Origin: an uncultured Treponema sp.
GTDB lineage: Bacteria; Spirochaetota; Spirochaetia; Treponematales; Treponemataceae
Reading direction: 5' to 3'
Length of the DNA stretch: 40,242 nucleotides
Assembly (NCBI GenBank): GCA_947167345.1
Contig: CAMVHR010000024.1
Location: forward strand, 1-40,242
Positions 1-8,633 of this stretch are shown here, in pieces. The translations under genes and the position numbers were made by a program. The stretch's first letter is position 1, and the number at the start of each line of letters is the position of its first letter. The notes below the pieces were generated by a model. The model did not search any database, was not told the origin of the DNA, and worked only from the letters and a program-made list of their open reading frames with translations.

Positions 1-20
1 ATCATGCAGATAAACTTTGA

Positions 21-131
21 GAATTATGCAATAAAACAGTAAAAAATGTTATCATTCCTACAAGCTATTCATATAAGGTTTCTGCACAGGAAATTTTAGC
101 CGAAATTGTAACTTTTACACATAAGAAATAA
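21..131 (+). pseudogene. Possible 3' end of a gene entering from the left edge, interrupted
   Basis: A reading frame running to a TAA at 129-131 encodes a plausible globular C-terminus containing VIIPTSYSYKVSAQEILAEI. The same frame has a TGA at 18-20, so it cannot be followed back to the window edge. It may be the end of an upstream gene with a frameshift or stop near its 3' end, or a chance open frame. The C-terminal pattern is of a kind seen in sugar-cluster enzymes, but I cannot assign a family. It lies 36 bases before the WbaP-like gene on the same strand. Confidence 0.25.
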
Positions 132-167
132 TTTTATTTAAAGGGTCTTTCATTAAGATAATATATC

Positions 168-1589
168 ATGACAGAAACTGAATTTGAAAAGGATTTTCAT
201 CATCATTTTAAAAGAACTACTTCATTTTTTTCAGGTCTTGCCCTAGCTTTGGTAGATGCAGTCATTGTTTTTTTATGCATCGGAACAGGTTTTTTCATAG
301 TAAATCTTATAAGCCCGCCTTCAATAAATTTTCGTTCCTTTATTGAATATTCTTTATACCTGCCCTTTATCCTTATTGTTTTTTATGCTGCAAACATGTA
401 TCCAGGTATATTAATTGCTCCTCAACAAGAAGTAAAGCGATTTTCCCTATGTACGTTTTTTGCTTTTATGGGAATTGCAATGAGCATCAATCTTGAATCG
501 CGCTACAGATGGCCTGTTGCCCTCGCACTTGTGACAGGATGGCCATTTGCAACAATACTATTACCGTCCGGTCGAGAAGCTTCAAGAATATTCTTTGGCA
601 AAAGGCATTGGTGGGGAGTACCGGCTGTTGTATATTCCAAAGGAACTAACGCTTACACAATAGTAAACAGACTTTTAAAAAACCGTAACTTCGGATATAT
701 TCCGGTTGTAATAATAGTAGATAGAGACATAAATGCCGACAACTATCAAGGCGTGCCGGTTTTTTATGATACAGAGGTATTAAGAGAAACTATAAAACGA
801 CTGAACATAAAAGTTGCTATAGTTTGTGACTATGATAAGGATATTGAGAAGATAAAGATGAATTACAGATATATGATACAAGTACCGAAAAATCAGCTGG
901 CAACAAACATGTCCTTGAACATGAGGGATTTTGGAGGAATTCTTGGTTTTTCTTCAACAAATTACCTTACAAAAAGTGCATCCCTTTTTGCAAAACGCTG
1001 CATAGATTTATTTTTATGCCTTGTGGCATCTCCTTTTGTTCTTATTCTTACAGGAATTATTGCACTCATAATAAAAAAGACATCGCCAGGACCTGTTTTT
1101 TACGGCCACAAAAGAATTGGAAAGGATCACAAGACAATTACATGTTGGAAATTCCGTTCCATGGTAACAGATGCAGAAAAGCAATTGCAGGACATACTTG
1201 CTACAGACCCTGTACGCGCAGCTGAATGGGAAAAAGACAGAAAATTTACAGATGATCCGAGAGTAACACCTTTTGGAAAATTCTTAAGGAGAACCAGCCT
1301 TGATGAATTGCCACAACTTTGGAATATTTTTAAAGGAGAAATGTCTTTTGTAGGGCCACGTCCAGTAACAGAACCTGAATTGGTAAAATACGGAAAATAT
1401 GCGGATTATGTTCTTTCTGTACAGCCTGGACTTAGCGGCATGTGGCAAATTTCAGGAAGAAGTGATACAGGTTATGAAGAAAGAATTACATTGGACACTT
1501 ATTACATACAAAACTGGTCTGTATGGCTTGATATTTGGATTATTCTAAAAACAGTCTGGGTTGTACTGAAAGGAAGTGGAGCTTATTAG
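168..1589 (+). CDS. WbaP-like undecaprenyl-phosphate sugar-1-phosphate transferase
   Basis: 473 aa, the usual size of full-length WbaP/RfbP-type enzymes, which move a hexose-1-phosphate from a nucleotide sugar to undecaprenyl phosphate and so start O-antigen or capsule repeat-unit synthesis at the inner membrane. Residues about 20-140 hold several hydrophobic segments, followed by a soluble CoA-binding-like region (about 150-250). The C-terminal catalytic domain starts at KRCIDLFL (about 277) and shows GPVFYGHKRIG, WKFRSM, RRTSLDELPQLWN, MSFVGPRPV and PGLSGMWQISGRSD, all hallmarks of the bacterial sugar transferase family. The sugar cannot be read from sequence. No Shine-Dalgarno lies close to the ATG; an AAGGG is about 20 bases upstream. 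The next gene begins 4 bases after the stop, so the two are probably co-transcribed. Confidence 0.9.
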   Translation: MTETEFEKDFHHHFKRTTSFFSGLALALVDAVIVFLCIGTGFFIVNLISPPSINFRSFIEYSLYLPFILIVFYAANMYPGILIAPQQEVKRFSLCTFFAFMGIAMSINLESRYRWPVALALVTGWPFATILLPSGREASRIFFGKRHWWGVPAVVYSKGTNAYTIVNRLLKNRNFGYIPVVIIVDRDINADNYQGVPVFYDTEVLRETIKRLNIKVAIVCDYDKDIEKIKMNYRYMIQVPKNQLATNMSLNMRDFGGILGFSSTNYLTKSASLFAKRCIDLFLCLVASPFVLILTGIIALIIKKTSPGPVFYGHKRIGKDHKTITCWKFRSMVTDAEKQLQDILATDPVRAAEWEKDRKFTDDPRVTPFGKFLRRTSLDELPQLWNIFKGEMSFVGPRPVTEPELVKYGKYADYVLSVQPGLSGMWQISGRSDTGYEERITLDTYYIQNWSVWLDIWIILKTVWVVLKGSGAY

Positions 1590-1593
1590 ATAG

Positions 1594-3168
1594 ATGAAAA
1601 TAAAAATTAAATGTATTTTAATTTTTATATTACTCTCTTTTCTATCTGATTTTTATGTTTTCTCAATTTCTGCAAAAAAATATAAGTTGGATATTGTTGA
1701 TTTTATCTCTAACGGAAAAACGAATCCGTCTATCTTAAGACAAAAAATTACACCAATAAATACAGATAGACTTTATTCGAGTCTCGAAGAACTGGAAATT
1801 GCATTAGCAAACATAAAGCAGGAAATTGAAAATACAAGGCTGCTGACAAACATAACATATAATTATGAATTAACAGAACTTCAGGAAAATGGAATTCAGC
1901 TTGTAAAGGCAATATTTTCATTTTATGATACAGAATCTTTTGTCATCATTCCCTGCCCGTCTGTAGATTCAAACAGTGGTTCTTCATTGAGAATTATCAT
2001 GCAGGATCAGAATTTTCTTGGCCTTATGAATCCTCTCAGAATAGGTGCAATCGGACAGCTGGGAACAGAAAAAGAACCAGATAACATGTCAAAACTTACT
2101 CTTGGAGGATATTTCAATTATGCGTATCCATTCTCTGTAGGCGCAACAAAAAATTCCTGGATAAATATGTTTAACATAAACTGGACATTAGATGAGGGAA
2201 AACCAGATTTTGCAGCCTCAACTGGCCTCGACATAGGAATTCCTGTCGGAAACAATTTTCTAAAGTTTGACTTCATCCAATCTGTGTTTCAAAATTCTGA
2301 TTACAAAAAATATGATGATGATTTCTACTTTAGTGAAACAGGAATGATTTCAATGCCTATGCTGATAGGGCTACTTAATGACAAGGCAACAGTTACTTAT
2401 ACTCCGTTTGTACAAGTAACATATAACTGGGATTTTGACGGAATTGATGAAAATAATAAAAAACTAAGGGACACTCCAAAACTGACAGCCGGACAGAGGA
2501 CTTCAATTAAACATGTTGATTGGGTTGGTAATTTCAGAAACGGTTATTTTATTTCAACGACACAATCACTGTCTAGAAACTTTAATTCAAACTCAGCTGA
2601 AAAACTATCAGATATGTATATTCCATATCTATCTGTGAATGCTAGTTTTTACAAAAGCTATAAAAATATAATAGGAATAGAAGCAAATCTAAATTTTTTT
2701 ACAATGGTAAATTCTGTCATGAATATAGGTCCTCAATTGAGAGGTATTCTTGATAAGCAGATTTTCAAGGATTTTGTTATTGATGAAGATAACTTTGCGT
2801 TGGAAACGGAAAGTGCCCTCACATTTAACATTGGAATACCAATTCATGTATTTTCAACACACTGGCTAGACTGGTTCAATATAAAGAATACAGATTCAGG
2901 ATTGGGTAAACTGTTAAGCTACATAGGATTTGAATTGCACATATCTCCATTTTTAGATATCGGATTATTAAAAAACAGGGGTACTGGTGAATATTTCAGC
3001 ATAAGGAATGGATTATATGCTGGAGGCTTTGAACTTATTTTATATCCAGAAAAATGGAAAAGTTATGCAATCAGAGCAAGTCTTGGATTTGATTTAAGTA
3101 AAAACAAAAAATGGCGTTCTCCTATGAAAGATTATGAGCTTTTCATTGGAGTCGGCCATCTTTTCTGA
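1594..3168 (+). CDS. Predicted outer-membrane beta-barrel protein of unknown function
   Basis: 524 aa. It begins with a signal peptide (Lys-rich start, hydrophobic core to about residue 24, likely cleavage near SISAKK). A short helical stretch follows at about 60-95, then a long run of alternating polar/aromatic segments typical of transmembrane beta-strands. The chain ends in GVGHLF; a terminal Phe is the usual BamA recognition signal of outer-membrane proteins. I do not recognise a named family. It starts 4 bases after the sugar transferase stop without its own Shine-Dalgarno, which suggests translational coupling. It converges on the minus-strand gene that ends at 3181, only 12 bases away, with no clear terminator between. 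A role in surface polysaccharide or envelope biology is only a guess from position. Confidence 0.7.
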   Translation: MKIKIKCILIFILLSFLSDFYVFSISAKKYKLDIVDFISNGKTNPSILRQKITPINTDRLYSSLEELEIALANIKQEIENTRLLTNITYNYELTELQENGIQLVKAIFSFYDTESFVIIPCPSVDSNSGSSLRIIMQDQNFLGLMNPLRIGAIGQLGTEKEPDNMSKLTLGGYFNYAYPFSVGATKNSWINMFNINWTLDEGKPDFAASTGLDIGIPVGNNFLKFDFIQSVFQNSDYKKYDDDFYFSETGMISMPMLIGLLNDKATVTYTPFVQVTYNWDFDGIDENNKKLRDTPKLTAGQRTSIKHVDWVGNFRNGYFISTTQSLSRNFNSNSAEKLSDMYIPYLSVNASFYKSYKNIIGIEANLNFFTMVNSVMNIGPQLRGILDKQIFKDFVIDEDNFALETESALTFNIGIPIHVFSTHWLDWFNIKNTDSGLGKLLSYIGFELHISPFLDIGLLKNRGTGEYFSIRNGLYAGGFELILYPEKWKSYAIRASLGFDLSKNKKWRSPMKDYELFIGVGHLF

Positions 3169-3180
3169 ATCAGTATTAAC

Positions 3181-4299
3181 TTATTTTTCTATAGAAGCCA
3201 ATTTTACAGAAGATTTCTTTTTCCAATATTCTTCAGGCTCATATTTTGACAATATATCCAGTAACGATTTTGCAAATATCTTATTTTCACAGCCTGTACT
3301 TGTAACAGCTAGATTATAAAACAGTTTCCAAATTTCATTATCATTGCCCCAGTTGACAATGTCACTATATAAACTAGCTTTCTGCAACAAATCAGCAAAA
3401 TCTGTATAAGAATAATCAATCAGGCGATCTTTTAAAACCTCTTCAATCTTCGTTACAGCAGCAATACTTCCAAGAGCAGCACAGCGCAATGCCTTTTCAT
3501 CATGACCAATGTTAGAATAATATTCATTAAGCAATACAAGTGCTTTTATGGAAATATCATTTTCACTCCGATACAAAAGAAAGAATTTATGGACGGAATC
3601 GCTCTTATTTTGATTTATAATGCGGACAAGCGCATTCATAAAACCTTCATCTGTGTAAAAACTATCATCCTTAAGGACAGCAAGTAACTTTTGCTCATAG
3701 TTTGAATTATCATCCTTCATTTCTGAAATTTCAGCCATTTCATAAAGGATGTCATATTTTACATCAGGAACGTCCAAACGCTTTAAGTTATCATAAGCCC
3801 GAATCAAATACTGATATGCCAAATCAGTCTCACCTTCAAGCTTATATATCTTTCCTATAAGATAATCAGCCTCTGGATAAATATAATCATCATCAACCCA
3901 CTTACAAAGCTCAGAAAATTTTCCATGAAAAAAATCCATTCCATAAGAATCTATGTTCTTATTTATGATTGAAACAGCATCATCATAGCTTTTGTCTTTT
4001 AAGACAGGAAGAATTTCTTCAAGATAATCACCAGCTTTTCTTACTTTATAGTTTTTTTGAGTCTGATCAAGGACAAAACTTTCCCATTCAGCGATTTCCT
4101 TTTTTTTCTGCTTTGCATTTTCTGCAAGTTTTATTGCATTTCCATATTCAGCAGAATCATAGGCATTCTGGGCCTGCTTTAATATATACCAAAATTCATC
4201 TCCAGAAGGTTTTCGTACAGAATTAATATGCTGGGCAGAAATAAAATAACTTATTACACTATAAAATACAAAAAGCCAAATAAAAAACTTAGTTTTCAT
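3181..4299 (-). CDS. Secreted TPR-like helical repeat protein, function unknown
   Basis: 372 aa. The N-terminus is a signal peptide (MKTKF, then a hydrophobic core ending near FISAQH), so the protein is probably periplasmic. The rest is nearly all helical, with TPR-like pairs such as FWYILKQAQNAYDSAEYGNA (about 36-55) and YLIGKIYKLEGETDLAYQYL (about 146-165), which fits a protein-protein interaction scaffold. I recognise no catalytic motif. An AGGAGA lies about 11 bases before the ATG. The gene follows ispG on the same strand with a gap of about 32 bases, so it may be the last gene of that transcript. Secreted TPR proteins are common in treponemes, but no specific role can be given. Confidence 0.65.
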   Translation of the reverse strand: MKTKFFIWLFVFYSVISYFISAQHINSVRKPSGDEFWYILKQAQNAYDSAEYGNAIKLAENAKQKKKEIAEWESFVLDQTQKNYKVRKAGDYLEEILPVLKDKSYDDAVSIINKNIDSYGMDFFHGKFSELCKWVDDDYIYPEADYLIGKIYKLEGETDLAYQYLIRAYDNLKRLDVPDVKYDILYEMAEISEMKDDNSNYEQKLLAVLKDDSFYTDEGFMNALVRIINQNKSDSVHKFFLLYRSENDISIKALVLLNEYYSNIGHDEKALRCAALGSIAAVTKIEEVLKDRLIDYSYTDFADLLQKASLYSDIVNWGNDNEIWKLFYNLAVTSTGCENKIFAKSLLDILSKYEPEEYWKKKSSVKLASIEK

Positions 4300-4331
4300 C
4301 AGATATAAAGTCTCCTAAACCTTTCTGAAGG

Positions 4332-5423
4332 CTATAAACTTTCCAATTCTTTCCTAAATTCAGTATCGGCATCTTTAGCTGGAACTGTTCGTATAATTTT
4401 ACCTTTTTTAAAAATTATAACTTTATCGGCTCCACCTGCAATGCCTAAATCTGCATGTTTTCCTTCTCCAGGTCCATTAACAACACATCCCATGACAGCA
4501 ATAGTTACATCTTTTTTCAAAGAATATAATTCATTCTGCCATCGTGCCACAAATGAATGCACATCAAATCCAAGACGCCCGCAACGAGGACAACTTACAA
4601 GAGTTACGCCACCTTTTCGCTTTCCACACTCATGAAGAATTTCTCTTCCAGCAAGAACTTCATTTTCGGGAGAAGAGGAAAGACTTACACGAATTGTATC
4701 TCCAATATCATCTTTTAGCAGTTGGCTAAAAGCAAGTGTAGATTTTACAATACCAGATATTAGAGGTCCAGCCTCTGTAACACCTATGTGCAGCGGAATA
4801 TCACTTTTTTTTGAAAAAGCTCTGTTAGCCGTTATGGTTTCTTCAACAGAAGAAGACTTCATGCTCACAACAACATCCTTAAAACCAAGCTCATCGAATA
4901 CTTCAACTTCCCTCAAAGCCGTCTGAGCAAGAGCTTTTGCCCTGTCAAGTTTTTTATCTAATACAAGGGCTTCCAAATCTTTTGGAAGACTTCCAGAATT
5001 TACACCAATGCGAATGGCTACATTTTTTTCTTTGCAAGCATCAACAACAGCTTTTACTTTCTCTTTATTTCCTATATTACCAGGATTAATTCGAATAACA
5101 GAAACAAATCCTTTTAGACATTCTAGTGCCAATCTGTAATCAAAATGTATATCTGCAACAAGAGGAACATCAGTATGACTTGCAATAACGCAAAGAGATC
5201 TTGCACTTTCAATATCAGGAACTGCAAATCTTATTATATCGCAACCCAAAGATTTCAACATATTTATTTGCTTGATAATGGAAAATAACTTCTCAGAACC
5301 TTCAAATACGTCAACTATGCCTTCTTTCCACATTGTCTGAATAGAAACAGGATTATCACCACCTATTCTTACTTGTTTTATATTATTTTTTCCACCGATC
5401 GTAACAACTCGTGATTTACTCAT
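4332..5423 (-). CDS. ispG: 4-hydroxy-3-methylbut-2-en-1-yl diphosphate synthase (flavodoxin/ferredoxin)
   Basis: 363 aa, the length of the short bacterial IspG/GcpE form. It performs the penultimate step of the MEP isoprenoid pathway, reductively opening methylerythritol cyclodiphosphate with a [4Fe-4S] cluster. The TIM-barrel part is recognisable from IGGDNPVSIQTM, DIIRFAVPD, PLVADIHFDYRLAL and RINPGNIG. The cluster-binding part carries CPRCGR (Cys278, Cys281) and CVVNGPGE (Cys313, Glu320), the three cluster cysteines and the catalytic Glu. The N-terminal motif, usually VQSMTNTDT, reads IQTMWKEGI here, a mild departure. An AAGG lies about 8 bases before the ATG. The upstream gap (5424-5516) holds a hairpin described separately. 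Confidence 0.96.
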   Translation of the reverse strand: MSKSRVVTIGGKNNIKQVRIGGDNPVSIQTMWKEGIVDVFEGSEKLFSIIKQINMLKSLGCDIIRFAVPDIESARSLCVIASHTDVPLVADIHFDYRLALECLKGFVSVIRINPGNIGNKEKVKAVVDACKEKNVAIRIGVNSGSLPKDLEALVLDKKLDRAKALAQTALREVEVFDELGFKDVVVSMKSSSVEETITANRAFSKKSDIPLHIGVTEAGPLISGIVKSTLAFSQLLKDDIGDTIRVSLSSSPENEVLAGREILHECGKRKGGVTLVSCPRCGRLGFDVHSFVARWQNELYSLKKDVTIAVMGCVVNGPGEGKHADLGIAGGADKVIIFKKGKIIRTVPAKDADTEFRKELESL

Positions 5424-5445
5424 AGGAATGCCTTATAATAGAATT

Positions 5446-5491
5446 AGGGCATTACCGCTGCACAAACATCAGTAATGCCCTTTTATTTTTT
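5446..5491 (+). terminator. Rho-independent terminator reading on the plus strand
   Basis: A perfect 10-bp stem (AGGGCATTAC at 5446-5455 with GTAATGCCCT at 5472-5481) closes a 16-nt loop and is followed by TTTTATTTTTT. The T tract is on the plus strand, although both neighbouring genes (ispG and the V-ATPase K gene) are on the minus strand. On the minus strand the stem is followed only by AATTCTATTAT, a poor terminator tail. A TATAAT at 5434-5439 directly precedes the stem on the plus strand. Confidence 0.6.
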
Positions 5492-5516
5492 AGTCAAATA
5501 AAAACAATATGTTTTA

Positions 5517-5948
5517 TTATGCTATCATGCCGAAAACCATTGCAAACAAAGCAACAGTTTCACAAAGACCAACTACCATGATGTAGTTTGTAAAGCCTTT
5601 TCCTGTTTCAGCAAGGGCATCGCTACCTGCTGCACCAGCTTTTCCCTGTGCAATAGCAGACATACACATAGCCAAACCAGCAGCAAGACCAAGACCAAGA
5701 GAGAACAAAGGATCAAGCTGACTTGCAAGAACCTTACCCTTCATAGAATTCATCAAAAGGAAGCCGTAAATTGTCTGAGTCAAAGGGGCACCTGCAAAAA
5801 CAACAAGAAGAAAAGGAGCAGGCTTGTTGTTAAGATAACATCTCTTCCATGCACCAATTGCACCTTGACCAGCAATACCAATACCGATAGCACTACCCAT
5901 AGCTGCTATACCCATTACCAAACCAGCACCAATCATACCCCAGTTCAT
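5517..5948 (-). CDS. atpK: V-type ATPase subunit K (membrane rotor proteolipid)
   Basis: 143 aa with four hydrophobic helices arranged as two hairpins, the duplicated 16-kDa proteolipid form. It builds the membrane rotor ring that carries the coupling ion. Helix 2 has LTQTIYGF (Thr57, Gln58), helix 3 has SAIAQGK (Gln101), and helix 4 has GLCETVAL with the ion-carrying Glu130. In Enterococcus hirae NtpK, Thr, Gln, Gln and Glu at these places bind Na+, so Na+ coupling is inferred. Unlike the rest of the operon, the gene is separated from its upstream neighbour (subunit I) by 120 bases with a promoter-like element and dyads. It has a strong AAGGAG ahead of the ATG. High separate expression would suit a ring subunit present in many copies. 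Confidence 0.95.
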   Translation of the reverse strand: MNWGMIGAGLVMGIAAMGSAIGIGIAGQGAIGAWKRCYLNNKPAPFLLVVFAGAPLTQTIYGFLLMNSMKGKVLASQLDPLFSLGLGLAAGLAMCMSAIAQGKAGAAGSDALAETGKGFTNYIMVVGLCETVALFAMVFGMIA

Positions 5949-5962
5949 AAATTACTCCTTAT

Positions 5963-5978
5963 TCACAGTTATCTGTGA
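5963..5978 (-). promoter_or_regulatory. Dyad just upstream of the atpK ribosome-binding site
   Basis: The sequence TCACAG-4-CTGTGA (minus strand) is a perfect 6-bp inverted repeat lying 10 bases upstream of the AAGGAG of atpK. In RNA it would form a small hairpin that leaves the ribosome-binding site free. Whether it regulates anything is not shown by the sequence. Confidence 0.4.
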
Positions 5979-5998
5979 TTATTTATTCAAAATTTCAA

Positions 5999-6024
5999 GA
6001 TGAATACTCATATTCATCATTATA
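5999..6024 (-). promoter_or_regulatory. Extended -10 promoter of atpK with an overlapping palindrome
   Basis: On the minus strand TGGTATAAT (TATAAT at 6024-6019) is a perfect extended -10; the -35 region is poor. Directly downstream, at 6018-5999, GATGAATA-4-TATTCATC is a perfect 8-bp palindrome covering the predicted start site (about 6012). This is where a repressor operator would be expected. A further 8-bp hairpin (TTAGGAAT-4-ATTCCTAA, 6041-6060) lies just after the end of the subunit I gene. Confidence 0.5.
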
Positions 6025-6068
6025 CCAAAATTACAACATATTAGGAATAAAAATTCCTAAAACCATTT

Positions 6069-8006
6069 TTATTCTTCAGGCTCTTTAAAAGGTCTGTATT
6101 TAGTTCCGCTCCATGCCATTCCAAGATGCTGAGAGAATTCAAGAGTATTCAATCGAACGCCATGAACTATGACAGAAAGCAAATTCAAAATCATATTCAA
6201 ACCATGACCAAACACAAGCAGTACTATTGCAAAAATAACAATTGCAAGTTTTCCAAACATAGGTCCAGCCATATTATTTACAGTCTGACTGATTGCAGCT
6301 CCAGCCAGTCCAACAGCCCAAAGACGAATATAAGAAACTATATCACTAAAGACATTTACAACTCCAAGCAATACACTGATTATATTCTTACAGCTCTCCA
6401 GTACAGATTTACCTACACTTCCCTCATAATTCGAGAAAATAAAGCTTAAGATAAAACCAACCAGCAATACGCCAATCGCAATAATAGGAATGCTTGAAGG
6501 TAGATGTATAGCTCCCCTAAAAATAGGAATTGGAACACCATTATCTGCTAAAGGAAAACGACTGCCGTCAACAACCATATTCATAACGACATAGAACATT
6601 CCCCACAGCTGCAATAGCGATCCCAAATCACCAAGGCACTTCAAACTCTTTTTGTCCGCAAAAAAACATTTTATATGAGCAATACTCAACTGTATTATTG
6701 CAAGCATAAAACAAAATACTTTCTGATTATTCTCATAGTTATCAGGATTTTTCGCAGACGAAACAGGGTAGAATGAAAGATTTACCAATGCATCAGGAAG
6801 CTTTGATGAATCAATTCCGAACCAAGAGCATGTCATAATGCCCCAAAGGCATGTACACAAACCTAACACAGTAACAAGAGCCGGAAGTGCTCTTTTTCCA
6901 TGTTTGCTCTTTCCAAACAGAACAAATCCAACAATAGTAACAAGAGCTCCATATCCAGCATCTCCAAATATCATTGCAAAGAAAATGCAAAAGAACAAGA
7001 GGAACCAACCGGAAATATCAAACTCATGATAGCCAGGAGTTACATCCAAAAAGTCAGTAAGCGGATAAATTATACTTACTAGCTTTGAGTTATGTAACTT
7101 TGTTGGAACAGGATCATCATAAGCAGGATCTGAAGCAGTATAAGCCCATGAATTAGTTATACAGAGCTGCTTAAATTTATCCATTGAATCAACAGGAACA
7201 TATCCTGTTACCCATGCAAGTTTCGTTACTGATGCCGAATCATTTTCATTGCTTTCTTCATCAGCCTCCTCATGAGACATTCCACTGTATACATTCTCAA
7301 ATTCAATATCAAGAGCCAAATTCTTTTTATAGGATTTAAGTGTATCAAGGTATTTCTTGTCATCAAGAAGTTCACTTTCTATACGCGAAATTTCCTGCTT
7401 ACACTTCAAGATATTCTCACGGATAGAATTAGTTGACAACTCTGGCATTGGAACAGCATAAGCTTCAGGAGGCAAATCAGAAGGACGTTCTGTTACTTCT
7501 GTATCAGAAAGCAGAAGGAAGCGAACAGTCTTTGCATAACTATTTACCTTGATAGTTCTTACACCATCCCCAATACAAGAATACTTATCCTCTGGAATTT
7601 CATAGGGATAAACAAAAATTCCATTTTCTTCAAGAGCTGAAAAAGACTCAGGATCGACTTCTCCCCACTTTGAAAGCCTTTCAAGCTCATTTGACCCCTG
7701 TGAAATGCTATCAAGAAGAGATTTTTTTCGATCGCTCAAAGCAACAATATTTGACGCTATTTCAGAAGCAGCATCTTTTTCAAGAGAAAGTTGCTTTATT
7801 ACTTTCTGCTTAGAAACCTTTATTTCTTCCAAAATTGAAATAGCTTTATCTGTTGTTGCAGAAGCCTCCTTATATGAAGACAAAACAGAACCAGAACCTT
7901 CCAAAGACTCCAAATGCACAACACCTGCTTTTCTAAGCTGCTTCAGAGACTCTTTTCTTGTAGAATCAAGTACAACAATTGAAACCTTTTTCATAGGTAC
8001 AATCAT
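6069..8006 (-). CDS. atpI: V-type ATPase subunit I (stator membrane subunit, a-subunit homologue)
   Basis: 645 aa. The N-terminal half is soluble and rich in coiled coil (about residues 40-130 and 190-230), forming the peripheral-stalk contact. The C-terminal half carries about seven membrane helices. The essential ion-channel arginine lies in DIVSYIRLWAVGLAG near residue 565. The subunit holds the half channels that pass the ion to the K ring. The ATG overlaps the subunit D stop as ATGA, with AAGGAGG 7 bases upstream, supporting this start and translational coupling. The length is typical of bacterial and archaeal I subunits. A 120-base gap separates it from subunit K. Confidence 0.95.
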   Translation of the reverse strand: MIVPMKKVSIVVLDSTRKESLKQLRKAGVVHLESLEGSGSVLSSYKEASATTDKAISILEEIKVSKQKVIKQLSLEKDAASEIASNIVALSDRKKSLLDSISQGSNELERLSKWGEVDPESFSALEENGIFVYPYEIPEDKYSCIGDGVRTIKVNSYAKTVRFLLLSDTEVTERPSDLPPEAYAVPMPELSTNSIRENILKCKQEISRIESELLDDKKYLDTLKSYKKNLALDIEFENVYSGMSHEEADEESNENDSASVTKLAWVTGYVPVDSMDKFKQLCITNSWAYTASDPAYDDPVPTKLHNSKLVSIIYPLTDFLDVTPGYHEFDISGWFLLFFCIFFAMIFGDAGYGALVTIVGFVLFGKSKHGKRALPALVTVLGLCTCLWGIMTCSWFGIDSSKLPDALVNLSFYPVSSAKNPDNYENNQKVFCFMLAIIQLSIAHIKCFFADKKSLKCLGDLGSLLQLWGMFYVVMNMVVDGSRFPLADNGVPIPIFRGAIHLPSSIPIIAIGVLLVGFILSFIFSNYEGSVGKSVLESCKNIISVLLGVVNVFSDIVSYIRLWAVGLAGAAISQTVNNMAGPMFGKLAIVIFAIVLLVFGHGLNMILNLLSVIVHGVRLNTLEFSQHLGMAWSGTKYRPFKEPEE

Positions 8007-8620
8007 TCTTCAGCCTCCTTAGAGCTTACCCGCTCAAGTTTTCTCTTTGAAATCTTACTGCGAACGACTGCTGCAACCTGTTCATCACCAAGAAATACAT
8101 TAATACGCTTAATGTTTGTCTTAGTTTCAGGAATTTTTACCTTTTCAAACAGATTAACCCTCTGTGTAGTCGTTCTAAGCTCCTGAGAAAGCAGACGAAC
8201 CTGCTCATCAAGAACTTCGGCCTGCAAATCAAGTTCCAAAGCTTTTTCCATTCGGTCTGCAGCCATATCTATCCATAAAGGTGTTTTATAAAGATCATAA
8301 TCTCCACGACCAAAATCAGCACCTTCATAAATTGGAATTTTTACACCGGCTATATTCCCCCAGCCCTTCTTGATATTCTTTACAGTTACCATGCCAGGCC
8401 TAAAGGCTTCTTTTTCACCAAAAACAGAAATCCATTTCTCAAAATCTTCTTCTAGAGATTTCTTTTGAGCACGAACCTCTTTGGCTTTTTCATCTATAGT
8501 ACGGATCTCAGACTGCAGCTGTTGTTTTTTGAGTGTAAGCGTAGGAAGATAACGCTGATACATTTTCAGAGAATCTTTCTGAGCCTTTAACTCATTTTTT
8601 GTCAGCTTAATCTTTGCCAT
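8003..8620 (-). CDS. atpD: V-type ATPase subunit D (central rotor shaft)
   Basis: 205 aa, close to the usual size. It is the coiled-coil shaft turned inside the A3B3 head, the counterpart of F-type gamma. Sequence support is the opening KIKLTKNELKAQKDSLKMYQRYLPTLTLKKQQL pattern (residues 3-35, described here only in part: LTKNEL and LPTLTLKKQQL) and the C-terminal long helix ending in TKTNIKRINVFLGDEQ. GAGGATG lies just upstream of the ATG. It sits 13 bases after subunit B and overlaps subunit I by 4 bases. Confidence 0.94.
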   Translation of the reverse strand: MAKIKLTKNELKAQKDSLKMYQRYLPTLTLKKQQLQSEIRTIDEKAKEVRAQKKSLEEDFEKWISVFGEKEAFRPGMVTVKNIKKGWGNIAGVKIPIYEGADFGRGDYDLYKTPLWIDMAADRMEKALELDLQAEVLDEQVRLLSQELRTTTQRVNLFEKVKIPETKTNIKRINVFLGDEQVAAVVRSKISKRKLERVSSKEAEE

Positions 8621-8633
8621 TCAGCATCCTCGT

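Noticed and set aside
3169..3180. Terminator between the two convergent genes
   Set aside because: The gap is only 12 bases and no stem-loop with a T tract could be drawn.
4402..4440. GCCGATAA on the minus strand inside ispG as a sigma-28 promoter
   Set aside because: No TAAA element at the required 15-base distance; it lies inside coding sequence and no motility gene follows.
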